This document shows, one piece after another, positions 39,201-47,433 of a DNA stretch of 64,000 nucleotides. Source of the DNA: Epithemia pelagica (lineage: Eukaryota > Bacillariophyta > Bacillariophyceae > Surirellales > Surirellaceae); contig OX337231.1 in assembly GCA_946965045.2 (NCBI GenBank), positions 3,348,001 through 3,412,000 of the forward strand, read 5' to 3'. Below the pieces are notes generated by a model. It was given only the letters and a program-made list of their open reading frames with translations. It was not told the DNA's origin and searched no databases. Numbering within the stretch: position 1 is the stretch's first letter; each line of letters opens with the position of its first letter. The translations under genes and the position numbers were made by a program.

Positions 39201-39377
39201 CGACTGGAATCCTCCAAAACTTCTAGTGTGTGTTTTCGAGCTTCTCTGGCGGGTAGTGGCGGTCCGTGGCCCTTGGCATCTTTGGTGGTGGAAGATCATG
39301 AAGTTCTCAAGGCCCTGAAAGAGACCCCACACAGGCAACTTGCGCTCAAGTATCTCGGCCGTATGAGCAAATTCTAA
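33216..39377 (+). CDS. ORC1: Origin recognition complex subunit 1 with five BAH-like modules (2,053 aa)
   Basis: ORC1 is the ATPase subunit that marks replication origins and loads MCM with CDC6. The AAA+ part lies at ~1650-1860: Walker A AGPPGTGKT (~1681), Walker B VLLDEIDYL (~1769), sensor-1 LLGISNTLNLP, and DLRQAFHFCRAAAE as sensor-2. A winged-helix C-terminus follows (LGETLDLLARLGETQLL). The N-terminal 1,500 residues hold five units with a BAH pattern (G-D-x-[IV]-x, W-x-[IV]-x-[QE]-[VI], then IRWF): near residues 119 (GDIIAFESQ), 555 (GDVIAIRLV), 875 (GDVVCFADN), 1156 (GDFVLVSDD) and 1408 (GDMVIVQYK). ORC1 normally has one BAH and ~850-1,000 residues. The ATG is clear and no intron is needed. 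Confidence 0.88.
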   Translation: MAKRGRKSNSSAAKKVAPTTKPTKTNTHAHDSAHEDHKVVVIDSLTDCLYMERTPLDPVTKDALESRCRMGDKEPMRYLPPPTTSSSAATPSAPSMYLRKYYGRVRLESGGYEHVISVGDIIAFESQTYGMKEAPVSQTLWSIGQVVTLFDCIVPSTQQKEYYATVQWLESWNNQLKKRLNLAASSMRTLTNAFRPNQALVETRQLLTLHLATHVLPIHVSLIESETFQARDKIKPTPLYEDRCAMDVWTVYWYCALCCRQILWKQDPSSDPLAPESVQQGLPPHAPNRNTMYTLTTKDDNPQNIILYDARDDWKAYLTPPTTTTPPLVLQRAWALLQHDQLVDKLEQYYSQHMANSCNPQTNHRRRDQDVYTFHGYQSQWKLIPPVESQTVPVLHTMNKENRGTVLQRPEKKRKEATSAPLVTTQPPAKKGRKSLEPVVKNVSFDLGGPRNQPPTTSKPRKKPSNIKIAPSPKKQKTRIDKAMRLNWNKLPVFTPTVSAVYAQRRQQDDPEGLPLLSFYTEASCSPVPVHHYHPHCWNKAGPPSFAETSSWTISIGDVIAIRLVDPSNANGSDDKYKPSECLPFVTKWGVGQVLSFFSSSDKEIQESFRMEIRWFNSYDELDQLVRERAPKHVKDGLYFVEMDEAVSILPVYLALAPIVVTSSLLPKSSERVPDTLTELNQSAVGTSGSPSSMPFWTISCRDLCLTEIDDTELYSLDHDGWPSLEFLQSSNNSWSLSSDAPIRRGLHCPKSMTYDSAILKNEYTKFLQTRVAQRMIQGSGMDGPGSTHMPSLFEWQPCSNRGAPSRRLWSTEQLDPSTPVVHCPSRQDRICSIGRKHYYLSMQISVLKQRCDPRALSKKVLHNDGRNRLSFQLGDVVCFADNESKFPRVNSSSRANPFSPFSGPWSVYQILALWEYEQPNKPSRYRFDGRRLYRPCELPSKEWRDFLPRYKVRKGKGSSTPQLYASNVVDDSLPISRILGLVHWSLDTASVDKRDKPQPVLLSSLSRLTVAHQCPFYYDAGRKRLQPFADGNTEVWKRRFVASGLALSDIWSDPKLSVLVEPKLGIRLPKAGTGLDDDALPEDITSSVSDGKVLEQMWSDFASKAVSKTTHPEKAFQRGQRTFFYFVHVTPPWSKYQIDVCNKFERNSCKWKIRVGDFVLVSDDSSGITTNKESFPFTEFFSVSQVLSIYTDQDTEVENDWYFEIRVLKSQGQKDGKIFPVLCDDQTQDHAKSIERVTAGQLLGPAAVAPRQSFRAVWEYVIPFMPVCPYVYEGVAIESSSGSQSPESSGDYANSMICFIERGLSLSMEYKENEKEELLACLEAMIFREYRGSESDDHCSISTSSRAASSKSSSSEESVANLVENPFHKDLSAGRDYHKSIRVIPCYENFPPEFSPPFKGASWRVLIGDMVIVQYKHCVGRAIYGPPDSKNNSTYPFKRPWAVAEVVNIFKVGPNSADASPDSKKRGGIYIEIRWFYRVKEIARHISSTVSDLTLCEEVVESDHYDIVSASSILSRADMHEKPVDATKEKKKFLGMPVLDFVCRRFWSARRTGLVPCGPLSGRFSRAVSRSGVVRKDPVLADWLQKNMLGRTEATSATTASVERSKPNACEAQRKSTLTWKENFANAIRKLSLSDASKEGFEGEFSLIGREHERKKIMSFLNASVLGDRRDTSASIFIAGPPGTGKTASVFACVKEMLRNQSKRETSNLSFFYLNGMEMRTPFEAYVHLWEQISGVSQCTPEVAVAKLEAYFTRGEASQNSSSVTIVLLDEIDYLVTKNQSILYNFFDWPMRPGKHKLVLLGISNTLNLPEFLHARVQSRIGARRCIFKAYEERQIIPILKSKLELAAPGVKLFEDDAVIYAAKTTSVKSGDLRQAFHFCRAAAEKVLNENTSQSYSNGQSPVVRISDVLKVSRDSFHSSHIRAVSMCAPFEALILVAMVLLSRSTGRSGFDIEEIVVKMESIANAFGETLYLPPPSLGETLDLLARLGETQLLRLESSKTSSVCFRASLAGSGGPWPLASLVVEDHEVLKALKETPHRQLALKYLGRMSKF

Positions 39378-39657
39378 GTCTTAGTATATAAGACCCTAAA
39401 TGTTGAACGGCCACCTTACGACAGGATTTGCCATCGTGTCACTTGGCACTTCGCCTCTGCCTTTCGGACCCCACTCGCTATTTCCGACAAGCGTCATGAG
39501 AGTGTAATGTACATTAGTTGCTGCTCCGCAACGGTTGTTGCTACAGGGCCGAATGGTTTCACGAACTGAACTCTTACAAGGTCCTAATCTGGCAAATGAT
39601 GATAGAAAATATTAACGGCTCTAGAAATACAGTATTATGTATATTTACAAACATGCA
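39378..39657. other. Convergent intergenic region
   Basis: This short 3'-to-3' gap after ORC1 shows no gene or repeat. Confidence 0.5.
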
Positions 39658-41290
39658 CTAATTGTTTTCGTCGCTTTCGGTATACGAGGTGCCTCCACCA
39701 CAGGCACAGCACGATTGTGTGGCCGACACACCCGTGTGCACGTCCTTTGCCTGACATTCTTGCGAGGTGGCATCTTCGTACTCTCCACAATGGTATCCTT
39801 CGTCGTCCAAAAAGTCTTGATCAATGCACAACAAGCCTTGCTTTTGGCGGAACCAACAGGGATCCCCTCGTCTCATAAAGTGGAGCAAATCTCGACTCTT
39901 GAGTCCTTCCAACCAATCGGGAGAGGTTTGCAAATGACACATGCACGGCAAGGCGGGTTCCAATTGTAGTTTGGAGGTGGGATCGAGGGCTAGATTTTTG
40001 AGAGCACCCGTCGCAGCCCACGCAATCAAATGAGGATTGGTCTCGTCGCGACCAAGGACATCATTTTCGCCGGGAAAGACATTGTTGTCACTGGCTTGTC
40101 CATGGACCGGACCCGTACATGCCATTTGCACGAGGGTTTCCACCAACCCCGAGTCCTCCAAGGACGACAAAATTTGTTGACGCGCCAGACTTCCATCCGA
40201 AACCATGGGGGCACTGGAGGGATCCAAAACGACATGAGTATCGGTAGGATTCCACTTCCAGTAACACCGCCCATCGTCCTCGGTAGCACAATAAGAAGCG
40301 GCCACATTTTGCAGGGCGGCGGCCGCCCACATGATCTGAGCAGATGCTGCCAAACAGGAGAGGAACAGACCAACAATTGTGAGAAAATTTGGTTGCAAAA
40401 AGAATACACACTGAAATTGTACAGGCGACGAAGCTGGACGTACTTGAATCTTTATTCAAAATGACATTGGCCAACGCTTGAACCACATTGTGTTCCAGAA
40501 AGGTTTGATGATTGACCTTGTTGGAAAAGGAAGAAATGTAAATCAAATGACAGGCCAACGAGGAGACTCGGGCATTGGAGGATGTCACCAATGCAATGAC
40601 GGCGGTATGGATATCTTTAACGGTACTGAATCGTTGTCGTTGTTCGGGCGAATCGGTAATGCAAAAGGTCAAAAATTCCATGGCCAAGGACCGTGCTCGA
40701 ACGGAGGCGTCGGATTGTGTCACGACCGTGGCAGCTTGAATTAATTGGTCGCAACCATGAAACTCTCGTCGCTTGACTGTTAGTTTTTGGGCGTCCCATC
40801 GAAACAATCGATTGTCATTCCCCTTGATATTCTCCAGCAGTTGCTGCAATTCCTCCTCACTCAAGAGGGACCGTGTCACTGTGTTGCTCTTGTTCTTTGG
40901 ATTGTTGTTGTTTTTGTTGGATGTCGTGGCACGAGTCCTGGTCTTGGCCTGCAGTGCCGAAAGATGTTGCTTGTTGTCTGGATTGTCGACGTACGATTGC
41001 TTGGTGGTATGAAGGAGAAGGGCATTGTTGCGGCTCGGATTGGTTCCTGTTTCTTCATGGTTCCGAGGCGGAATCAAGACCAACAGTAGCACCACTGTCA
41101 ACACCACTGTCGCAAACGCAATCAGGCGTCTCGGAGATCGAACGCTGCCGCCAACGAGGGAGTTGACGCATTGTGTGGTAGTGTGATCCATCCTGAGGTT
41201 CTTTTTCTTGTTCGAATAGTGGGTTCGTGAAAAAGGATTCATATTCGTCTTTGACCAAACGTATGTGGACCGAAAAGTTCTTTGATCCAT
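39658..41290 (-). CDS. Membrane-anchored armadillo-like protein with Cys-rich C-terminus (two exons, 511 aa)
   Basis: Exon 1 is 41290-40444, ending AATAAAGATTCAA|GTACGT. The intron is 40347-40443 (97 bp, ending TTTGGCAG) and exon 2 is 40346-39658; joining keeps one frame across NKDS-TSAQIMWAAAALQNVA. A hydrophobic segment (RRLIAFATVVLTVVLLLVLI) near residues 55-75 after a basic stretch suggests a type II signal anchor. A polar Asn/Thr/Lys stalk follows, then helical repeats typical of armadillo proteins (MWAAAALQNVAASY, AWAATGALKNLALD). The tail has paired cysteines (CMCHLQ, SQECQAK, SCCACGGG), probably luminal disulfides. No enzyme motif is seen. A later ATG (MDHTTTQC) could be the real start. 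Confidence 0.7.
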
Positions 41291-41742
41291 TCACAGTTGC
41301 GTGTCACACAACCAACTAAAAGAGATGAACACTTTCGTTGCAAAAAGGAGACGAAGATACACACCAGCAAAACGCACGGTCAAGATGGATGGATCGCCGC
41401 CAATGGTCCAAGCATTGGTGACCTGCGGAATATCAGGTTCCAACCGACACGGACTCACACGAATCAAACGAAATAAATAATGAGAGCCAACTCCGATGAG
41501 AAAAGGGACTCCCCACGCGTTCCATGCTGGCGCGCGCGACCGACACACCCACGTCGCATGCCAGCCACATGCAGATGATGATGACGTCATGAGTCAAGGA
41601 CACGATGCCACCATTTGGATCCCGATTCCATCCAAAAATAGAGGCATTATTTTTCCTTTGTTACATCTGTTCATGCAAGTCTGAAACTGTTCGTGGTCAA
41701 CGGATTGAATCGGCAATAACTATACCACTTCACACCACCACC
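41291..41742. other. Divergent promoter region
   Basis: This lies between the ARM-like gene (minus) and the carrier gene (plus). A GGCGCGCGCG stretch near 41529 and a perfect CRE palindrome are present. In-frame codons from ATG 41605 precede the preferred carrier start and are probably leader. Confidence 0.55.
41582..41589. promoter_or_regulatory. CRE palindrome TGACGTCA
   Basis: A 10-bp palindrome, ATGACGTCAT, lies 154 bp upstream of the preferred ATG of the plastid carrier gene. TGACGT elements act as CO2/cAMP-responsive sites in diatoms; the role here is inferred. Confidence 0.45.
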
Positions 41743-44700
41743 ATGAGAGCAATACGACATGCGATTGCGATACTTCATCTCTGTTCGATTTGTCACAGAG
41801 CACACTGCTTTGTTTCAACAATTGTCCATCCCAATCTTGTTTCTGTGTCCCAACAACCATCAAGACATTCTGGACGAATCATTGCCAATCAGGACCGACC
41901 AACATGTTTGTATGGCGAAAAGGAATTGGCAAATTCTCAACCATCCAATGAATTATCTAACAAAGAGAAACCAAAAGCGACTGTAGATGAGAGCAACATC
42001 AAGAGAATGGATGGATCCATCAGCAGTGACTCAAAAGAGGATACGTCTTCGTCCTCGTCCTCGTCCTCATCAAGGTCACTTATGCAAGGCGAGAACCTCG
42101 TAGAAACGACCAACCTTTTGTTAGATGAAGCGGACCAGGAGACAAGTTCATGGGGAGCAACGACCCGTCGTGCCTTTTTCTCGACGGCCTTGTTCACCAC
42201 TGGATTTGTGCTCGGAAAAGCCTCCGACAATATCTCCAAAATGTTTGAAGATCAATCCAATCGACAAAAACAACCCTTGCAGTATTCTCCCTCGTCCAAA
42301 CTGCAATGGGAAGTCACTCCCATTAATAAACGGACCGGCGTCACAGTCTTTGATGCCGAATCGGCCGGATACAATGTGCGATTTGTCACATACTTGAGTC
42401 GATTTCTCTTGTCCTTTGACGAAGATTGTCAACGCTGGTGGTTTAACAAGGCGAGGGAGATTCCCAATTTTGCCAAGGAAACCGAAATTTCCGAAACACG
42501 CAATTCACACTTTGCCGCCTTTGCGGCCTCGGTCGAAATTGGCTTGCAGGAATTCAAGGGAGAAGATGGACCACCGCGACTCTTACGATCCTTGGTCCAA
42601 CAATATGGCTCGGTGGATGGACAATCTATGGGAACCCCCTCCGATCCCTCCTTCCAGGAACTCGATTCCAAAGAAGCCAAACGACAAATTGCTCTCCTGT
42701 TTGCCCTCATGGAAGTCAATCAACCCGTCAATGAAATTACCAAGTTATTGGCTGCTATTGACAATGGAAGTTTGACCAATGGAGTCGAAATTGTCAATGG
42801 TGGCGGAGGCTATGCTCCTGGGTACGGGCCACCCCTCGTCACCTTTCCTCCCCCCGAAGCCATTGGGGAAGGATACGAACAAGCCACGGGACGTGCGACC
42901 TTGCAACCCAATGGAAGACTTTTGCGCATTGATATTGTCAATCGAGGCAAGGGATACAAAACGGCACCCACTGTGACCATTGGTCCTCCAGCGGCCATTC
43001 GGTTTGCCGAAAAAGACGATGTCCCCGTGGAAGCCGAACCGGCAACGGCCAAGGCGGTCGTCTTCCGATCCGGTCCCAACAAGGGACGGATTGATCGAAT
43101 TGAGGTGACAAGTCCGGGGGCCGGTTACAAAAAGACGGAAATTATCAAAGTGCGCATCACCCCGCCGGATGTCACGGCCGAGGGCGGGGGAGTGACAGCC
43201 ACTGCCACGGCTGTCTTGGAGTACGAAGTGGCCGCCATTGAAATGACCAACAATGGAACCGGCTATGCCGTGGAGAAACCCATTCCAGTAGAAGTGGAAC
43301 CTCCACCCATTACAGCCCGCGTCAACATGAATGATCCCTTGCTTGTCTCAAGAATTCTGACAGATGGAAGCACGGACTTGGATGCGCAACGACTGCAAGA
43401 GATTATGGGTTCCAAGGTGATGAATGCTGCCTCGAAAAAAATGTCGGGATGTTTGGGTCGTGCCTGCTACGATACTCCCGTCGAAGCAGTTGCCTATGCC
43501 CGGTCGGAACGAGTCGATTCCTATACGAGCAGTTACGAAAGTGGATCTGGAGTTCCCTTTGTCAGTGGGAGTGGGGATTATGGAACCTTGGACATTCCCA
43601 AGTTTGGTTTCTCTCGATCGACCAGTGCCTCCAAACAACTTTTATCCCTGATTCCCGGTGGAATTGGTCTGGTCTTTGATGAGGAGATTGGTCGATACGT
43701 GCTAGCCGTACAACCTGATGTCGAAGTGGGTGGTTTCTTTTTCCCAACTTCCAAGTCCTACCAAATGTTTGATCCCGACTTTGGACCACGGGGACGGTCT
43801 CCGATTGAACGGGACATGGTACTGAGCTTTGGGACATATTTGCGATTTGTGGCCGCTGGAGCCATGTGCTCTTCCATTGTTCATTTGGTCTTGACGCCAA
43901 TCGATGTTGTCAAAACAAGAGTTCAAACGGATCCGGAGAACTATCCAGATATGGTGACGACTGTCAATCGCGTCCTGGAAGAAGGTGGTATCGGTGGTTT
44001 CTTTCGAGGATGGGCACCTACGTTTGTAGGATTTTTCTGTTGGGGTGGTGTGGCCTATGCCATGACTGAGTATTTTCGACGAACGCTTCAAGTCATTGCG
44101 CTCCAATGGCTTGGTGTTTCGGCCAATGTGGAAGTACCCATCATTATCGCTGCTTCGGGGGTGGCCTCCATTTTTGGTTCGTTTGTCATTTGCCCCTTTG
44201 AGGCGGTTCGAATCCGTTCCGTCGCTCAACCCGATTATGGTCGCGACGTTTTAGCGGTGCTCAATCGCATGCTTCGCGAAGAAGGCGTCTGGGCACTCTT
44301 CTCGGCCGTACCGGTTTTCTTACTCAAAGAAATCCCGTTTGCCGTGGCCAAGTTTACAGTGTTTGATATCAGCACCGACTTTTTGTACGAGCAATTTCCG
44401 GCGGCGAGGGAAGAAGTCCAATTGTCGTTGTTGGTCAGCCTCATTGGGGGTACAATCGGGGGGATTGCTGCTGGTATTGTCAGCAACCCAGCGGATGCCA
44501 CCATTAGTGAGATGAAGAAAGCACAATCGGACATGGGGGCTGTGGAGGCGGCTTCACTTGTTTTGGAGAAAGGCGGCGTTGCTGGACTGTTCCGTGGTTT
44601 GCCGATTCGCCTCATCTTTTACTCTCTCATGATATCCATGCAATTTTTGGTTTACGATGCAGTGAGACTTGCACTGGGAGTTGGGTCGGACGACCTCAAG

Positions 44701-44745
44701 CTATATCTGGACGTGTTAGGCGGAGTACTGCGAGATGTCAAATAG
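41743..44745 (+). CDS. Plastid-targeted mitochondrial-carrier-family protein fused to G-x-G-Y repeats (1,000 aa)
   Basis: An upstream in-frame ATG (41605) would give 1,046 aa. ATG 41743 is preferred because it starts a signal peptide, MRAIRHAIAILHLCSICHRA, ending before FVSTIVHP (AHC-FVS), a complex-plastid bipartite leader with Phe at +1. A second signal-like segment near RAFFSTALFTTGFVLG follows. Residues ~345-525 hold four units of the form I-x-[VM]-x-N-x-G-x-G-Y-x-x-x-P-x-V: VNGGGGYAPGYGPP, VNRGKGYKTAPTVTI, VTSPGAGYKKTEIIKV and MTNNGTGYAVEKPI. The C-terminal ~280 residues are a carrier with three repeats marked by TPIDVVKTRVQ, CPFEAVRIRSV and NPADATISEMK. The transported substrate is unknown; S-adenosylmethionine- or phosphate-type relatives are possible. 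Confidence 0.85.
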   Translation: MRAIRHAIAILHLCSICHRAHCFVSTIVHPNLVSVSQQPSRHSGRIIANQDRPTCLYGEKELANSQPSNELSNKEKPKATVDESNIKRMDGSISSDSKEDTSSSSSSSSSRSLMQGENLVETTNLLLDEADQETSSWGATTRRAFFSTALFTTGFVLGKASDNISKMFEDQSNRQKQPLQYSPSSKLQWEVTPINKRTGVTVFDAESAGYNVRFVTYLSRFLLSFDEDCQRWWFNKAREIPNFAKETEISETRNSHFAAFAASVEIGLQEFKGEDGPPRLLRSLVQQYGSVDGQSMGTPSDPSFQELDSKEAKRQIALLFALMEVNQPVNEITKLLAAIDNGSLTNGVEIVNGGGGYAPGYGPPLVTFPPPEAIGEGYEQATGRATLQPNGRLLRIDIVNRGKGYKTAPTVTIGPPAAIRFAEKDDVPVEAEPATAKAVVFRSGPNKGRIDRIEVTSPGAGYKKTEIIKVRITPPDVTAEGGGVTATATAVLEYEVAAIEMTNNGTGYAVEKPIPVEVEPPPITARVNMNDPLLVSRILTDGSTDLDAQRLQEIMGSKVMNAASKKMSGCLGRACYDTPVEAVAYARSERVDSYTSSYESGSGVPFVSGSGDYGTLDIPKFGFSRSTSASKQLLSLIPGGIGLVFDEEIGRYVLAVQPDVEVGGFFFPTSKSYQMFDPDFGPRGRSPIERDMVLSFGTYLRFVAAGAMCSSIVHLVLTPIDVVKTRVQTDPENYPDMVTTVNRVLEEGGIGGFFRGWAPTFVGFFCWGGVAYAMTEYFRRTLQVIALQWLGVSANVEVPIIIAASGVASIFGSFVICPFEAVRIRSVAQPDYGRDVLAVLNRMLREEGVWALFSAVPVFLLKEIPFAVAKFTVFDISTDFLYEQFPAAREEVQLSLLVSLIGGTIGGIAAGIVSNPADATISEMKKAQSDMGAVEAASLVLEKGGVAGLFRGLPIRLIFYSLMISMQFLVYDAVRLALGVGSDDLKLYLDVLGGVLRDVK

Positions 44746-45075
44746 AGAGAGTATTCCAGGACGGGGTGTTACATGATTGTTCACAATGATGCCATTAGGA
44801 GCCTGGCCAGAAAAGGACTCCGAGAAAGTAAAGTTCCGGAATTCTCCTGGAAATGAGGACAAAACGAAGAACCACTCAATCGCTACACGAGTAACGACTT
44901 GTCAGTGTGAGATCACACCAGACTACAACGAAACCGGCGACGCCTTGGAGTCTCGTAAAAGCTACTGCCCAGGATGTGCCTTGCTATGATTCTTTCCACA
45001 GTTCCTCGATAATGGTAGTCTTGATGGAGTTTTCCCTTTTTATGATGACATTCTTATTATATTAACAAAACATTC
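44746..45075. other. Convergent intergenic region, no gene seen
   Basis: Only short frames without ATG support occur here, between the carrier and the NDUFA4-like gene. Confidence 0.5.
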
Positions 45076-45499
45076 TTAGTTCCAGTCACGGATGATCTTT
45101 CCTCGGGTCTTGCTAGTGTAGCGGACATTGGGGCAGTATGTGAACTTGCGGGTCAAGAAAGTGATCCAAACACAGTTTGCGAAAAAGACAATGCCCATGA
45201 TAGGGTAGGTCGAGATGTCGGACAACCAAAGTTTTCGGAAACTGGGTTGAGGAGGAATAAACTTGGGCATCGCGACGGTGGACATTGATCGTGCGGCAGC
45301 ACTGCAATAGAAAGAAGAAAAAGCAATGGAACGTGTGAGATCCGTATCACATCAAAGGCAAAGTCGCCCAAATCTCCCCTGACGCGACGACGCGGTAATT
45401 CGTCGTGTTCCATATCTGAACACGGACTTCGCTGATTTTGTCGGTCCAGATCACCTACCGTTGGAGTCCATTGGCAGCAGAGCGAGTCAAAGCATTCAT
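45076..45499 (-). CDS. NDUFA4/MLRQ-B12D-like small mitochondrial membrane protein (two exons, 88 aa)
   Basis: Exon 1 (45499-45459) is 13 codons plus 2 nt, MNALTRSAANGLQ, ending CAACG|GTAGGT. The intron is 45302-45458 (ends TATTGCAG). Exon 2 is 45301-45076. The joined N-terminus, MNALTRSAANGLQRAAARSM, is a typical mitochondrial presequence. It is followed by KFIPPQPSFRKLWLSD, a membrane segment (YPIMGIVFFANCVWITFL) and a CPNVRYTSKTRG segment, which parallels the H-P-D-V-x-x-x-K-x-x-R pattern of B12D/NDUFA4. A role as a respiratory-chain (complex I/IV) subunit in the inner membrane is likely. The single-exon frame alone would start at MSTVAMPK and miss the leader. Confidence 0.7.
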
Positions 45500-46660
45500 A
45501 TTGGAAATAGAGTGTTCTGTTGTAAAAGAAAAGCTTGTTCAATTGCTTTATCAATGAAAATTATGTGTCTGGCGAAGTGCCAGTGGCTTTCCATGGAACG
45601 CAAACGCAAACTGTTGATCTTGACTGTTAGGAATTCATTTTCTGCTGACGTGGGAGGGGGAAAAAGCAACGCATGCATGCCATGTGTACCCAAGGACATT
45701 GAAAAATATGGCCCACGTCAACAGACGTCAGCCGTTTATGGAAGGCGAATTATTTCCGAGCGGTAAGAGAACCTTTAGAGGCCACATAACTCATAACATA
45801 AGATCTTGCAGATTATCGTCCTGACCGATGAGGCGTTTTCTTTGCTCACATTTTTCATGTCCTCTGTTTCACGTCACACCAATGGGACGACAGGACAAGA
45901 GAAGACACACGTATCCTTTGTCCACATGCCCCTGTCATGCTTTCACCTCTATTCTAATGACGTGAAAGTGAAAGCCGGAGGTCATTGTCATGTTCCACCT
46001 TCGAGATTCTTCACGTGTTGTTTTCTACATGGAACTGTGAACTGTGCCTTCTCCGAGTTTCTTATTACCTTAGTGAGATAAGACATTCGATCAATTGGGG
46101 AGTCTGAGCCACTGTTCGCCTCACACACAGCATCGTCCCGAATGCAGAAGACAGAAGACACCACCTATGGTATATACGTAGGCTTCTTTACGTGGAACAC
46201 GAAAAAGCATTGCGACCAGTTTACTTGCTCCATTTGGATGAATGCAACGAAAGCCAGTCATTATTTTTGTTTTCAGACTTGGTACCGTCTAAATCACGAA
46301 AAGAAGAGCTGGAAGCAAATATGGTCACAAACATTGCTCTTTTGGAAACACGTTCGTCTCCTTTCCCTTTTCACATTTTAGACCGAGAGATCGTCCTGTC
46401 CTAAACTTCTACAGCAACGAGTATGATAGATACACCGAAACTTCTAGAGAAGAATAGGATATGCCACATGCCATCCTCTACTTGGAGTATGCTGTACTCC
46501 AGCTAGAGAGATCCCACCTACCTCTAGCTAGATGTAGGTAGGTAGCCTTAGGTAGGTAGTACTCCTAGGTAGTAATGCTGTGCGTTGTTTTGTGCGACTG
46601 GAGACGGCGGAGGTCGTCCCTCCACGACACCATTTCTAATACAGTGTTGTTGTTTCGACC
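45500..46660. other. 1.2-kb intergenic region
   Basis: This contains the promoter of the NDUFA4-like gene (TGACGT near 45645, GACGTCAG near 45727), AT-rich stretches, and TAGGTAGG simple repeats at about 46515-46570. An ATG frame at 46142 (79 codons) has no recognisable features. No gene is called. Confidence 0.5.
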
Positions 46661-47365
46661 ATGATCACGGCTCCCTGGTTGTGGATAGGAGGATTTCTAG
46701 CTTCCGCTGTGGTCACCCACCATGTTTTGAAGCCTCGACTCCCAGTGTACGTCATCCAACCAACCCTTGGGCTTCCAAGATTGAAGTGGGATGATGAAAA
46801 CATCATGTTGGGAGTGCCACTATCTATAAGCATGCACAACGACAATTACATGGAGATTGATATTTACAGCTTGGCGTTTGACCTCTTCTACATGGACGGT
46901 GATGGGGATCTTCTTCATTTGACGGATATTAAGGACCATGGACAGGTGGAAGAGCAAAACGTCAACAACTCGTCAAAACCTATGCTCTGGCAAATTCCAA
47001 GCCGTTCCAACTTTACAATAAACGATGTTCTGTACCTTAACTTGGAACCAACACTGGTGACGAATCTTCTGTGGAACTCAAGATTCTATTCAAGCCTTTG
47101 GCATGGATCAGGGGCGTTTTGGTTGCCAACAACGGGTGTGGCGCATGTGAAAGCAAAGAAGAATTTGAAGAATGGCATACCTGCCACAATATCCATTATA
47201 TGCGACAATCTCGTCGATAATTTGGTTGTCCAAGGCTTGTCTTGTGTCCTACACGATGCGCAAGCCGGATGGGGTAACCTGGAAAAGATGGCTCAATCAC
47301 TCAGGGTACATGCCATTGCCGAACTAAAAGCAAATGAAATAGGCGTCATACTCGAGACGCCTTAG
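46661..47365 (+). CDS. Membrane-anchored LEA-2-like protein (234 aa)
   Basis: The ATG is at 46661. A single N-terminal hydrophobic segment (APWLWIGGFLASAVVTHHVL) is followed by a basic KPRLP. A beta-rich domain follows with the pattern L-x-W-x-x-x-[NV]-x-[LM]-x-V-P-L-S-[IL]-x-M-x-N-x-N-Y-M-E-[IV]-x-[IV], as in LEA-2/WHy proteins (LGVPLSISMHNDNYMEIDIY, then SRSNFTINDVLYL). Such proteins hold a membrane anchor with a beta-sandwich and may bind lipids or act in stress. Assignment is by pattern only. It converges with VIPP1. Confidence 0.55.
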   Translation: MITAPWLWIGGFLASAVVTHHVLKPRLPVYVIQPTLGLPRLKWDDENIMLGVPLSISMHNDNYMEIDIYSLAFDLFYMDGDGDLLHLTDIKDHGQVEEQNVNNSSKPMLWQIPSRSNFTINDVLYLNLEPTLVTNLLWNSRFYSSLWHGSGAFWLPTTGVAHVKAKKNLKNGIPATISIICDNLVDNLVVQGLSCVLHDAQAGWGNLEKMAQSLRVHAIAELKANEIGVILETP

Positions 47366-47433
47366 CAATCATAGACCAACATAGCACTTATATAACTCAT
47401 TCTCTGAAGATGGCGACGACAATGCCAACTTCT

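Noticed and set aside
46142-46381. 79-codon ATG frame in the gap before the LEA-like gene
   Set aside because: No domain, no leader and unusual aromatic composition; not enough to call.
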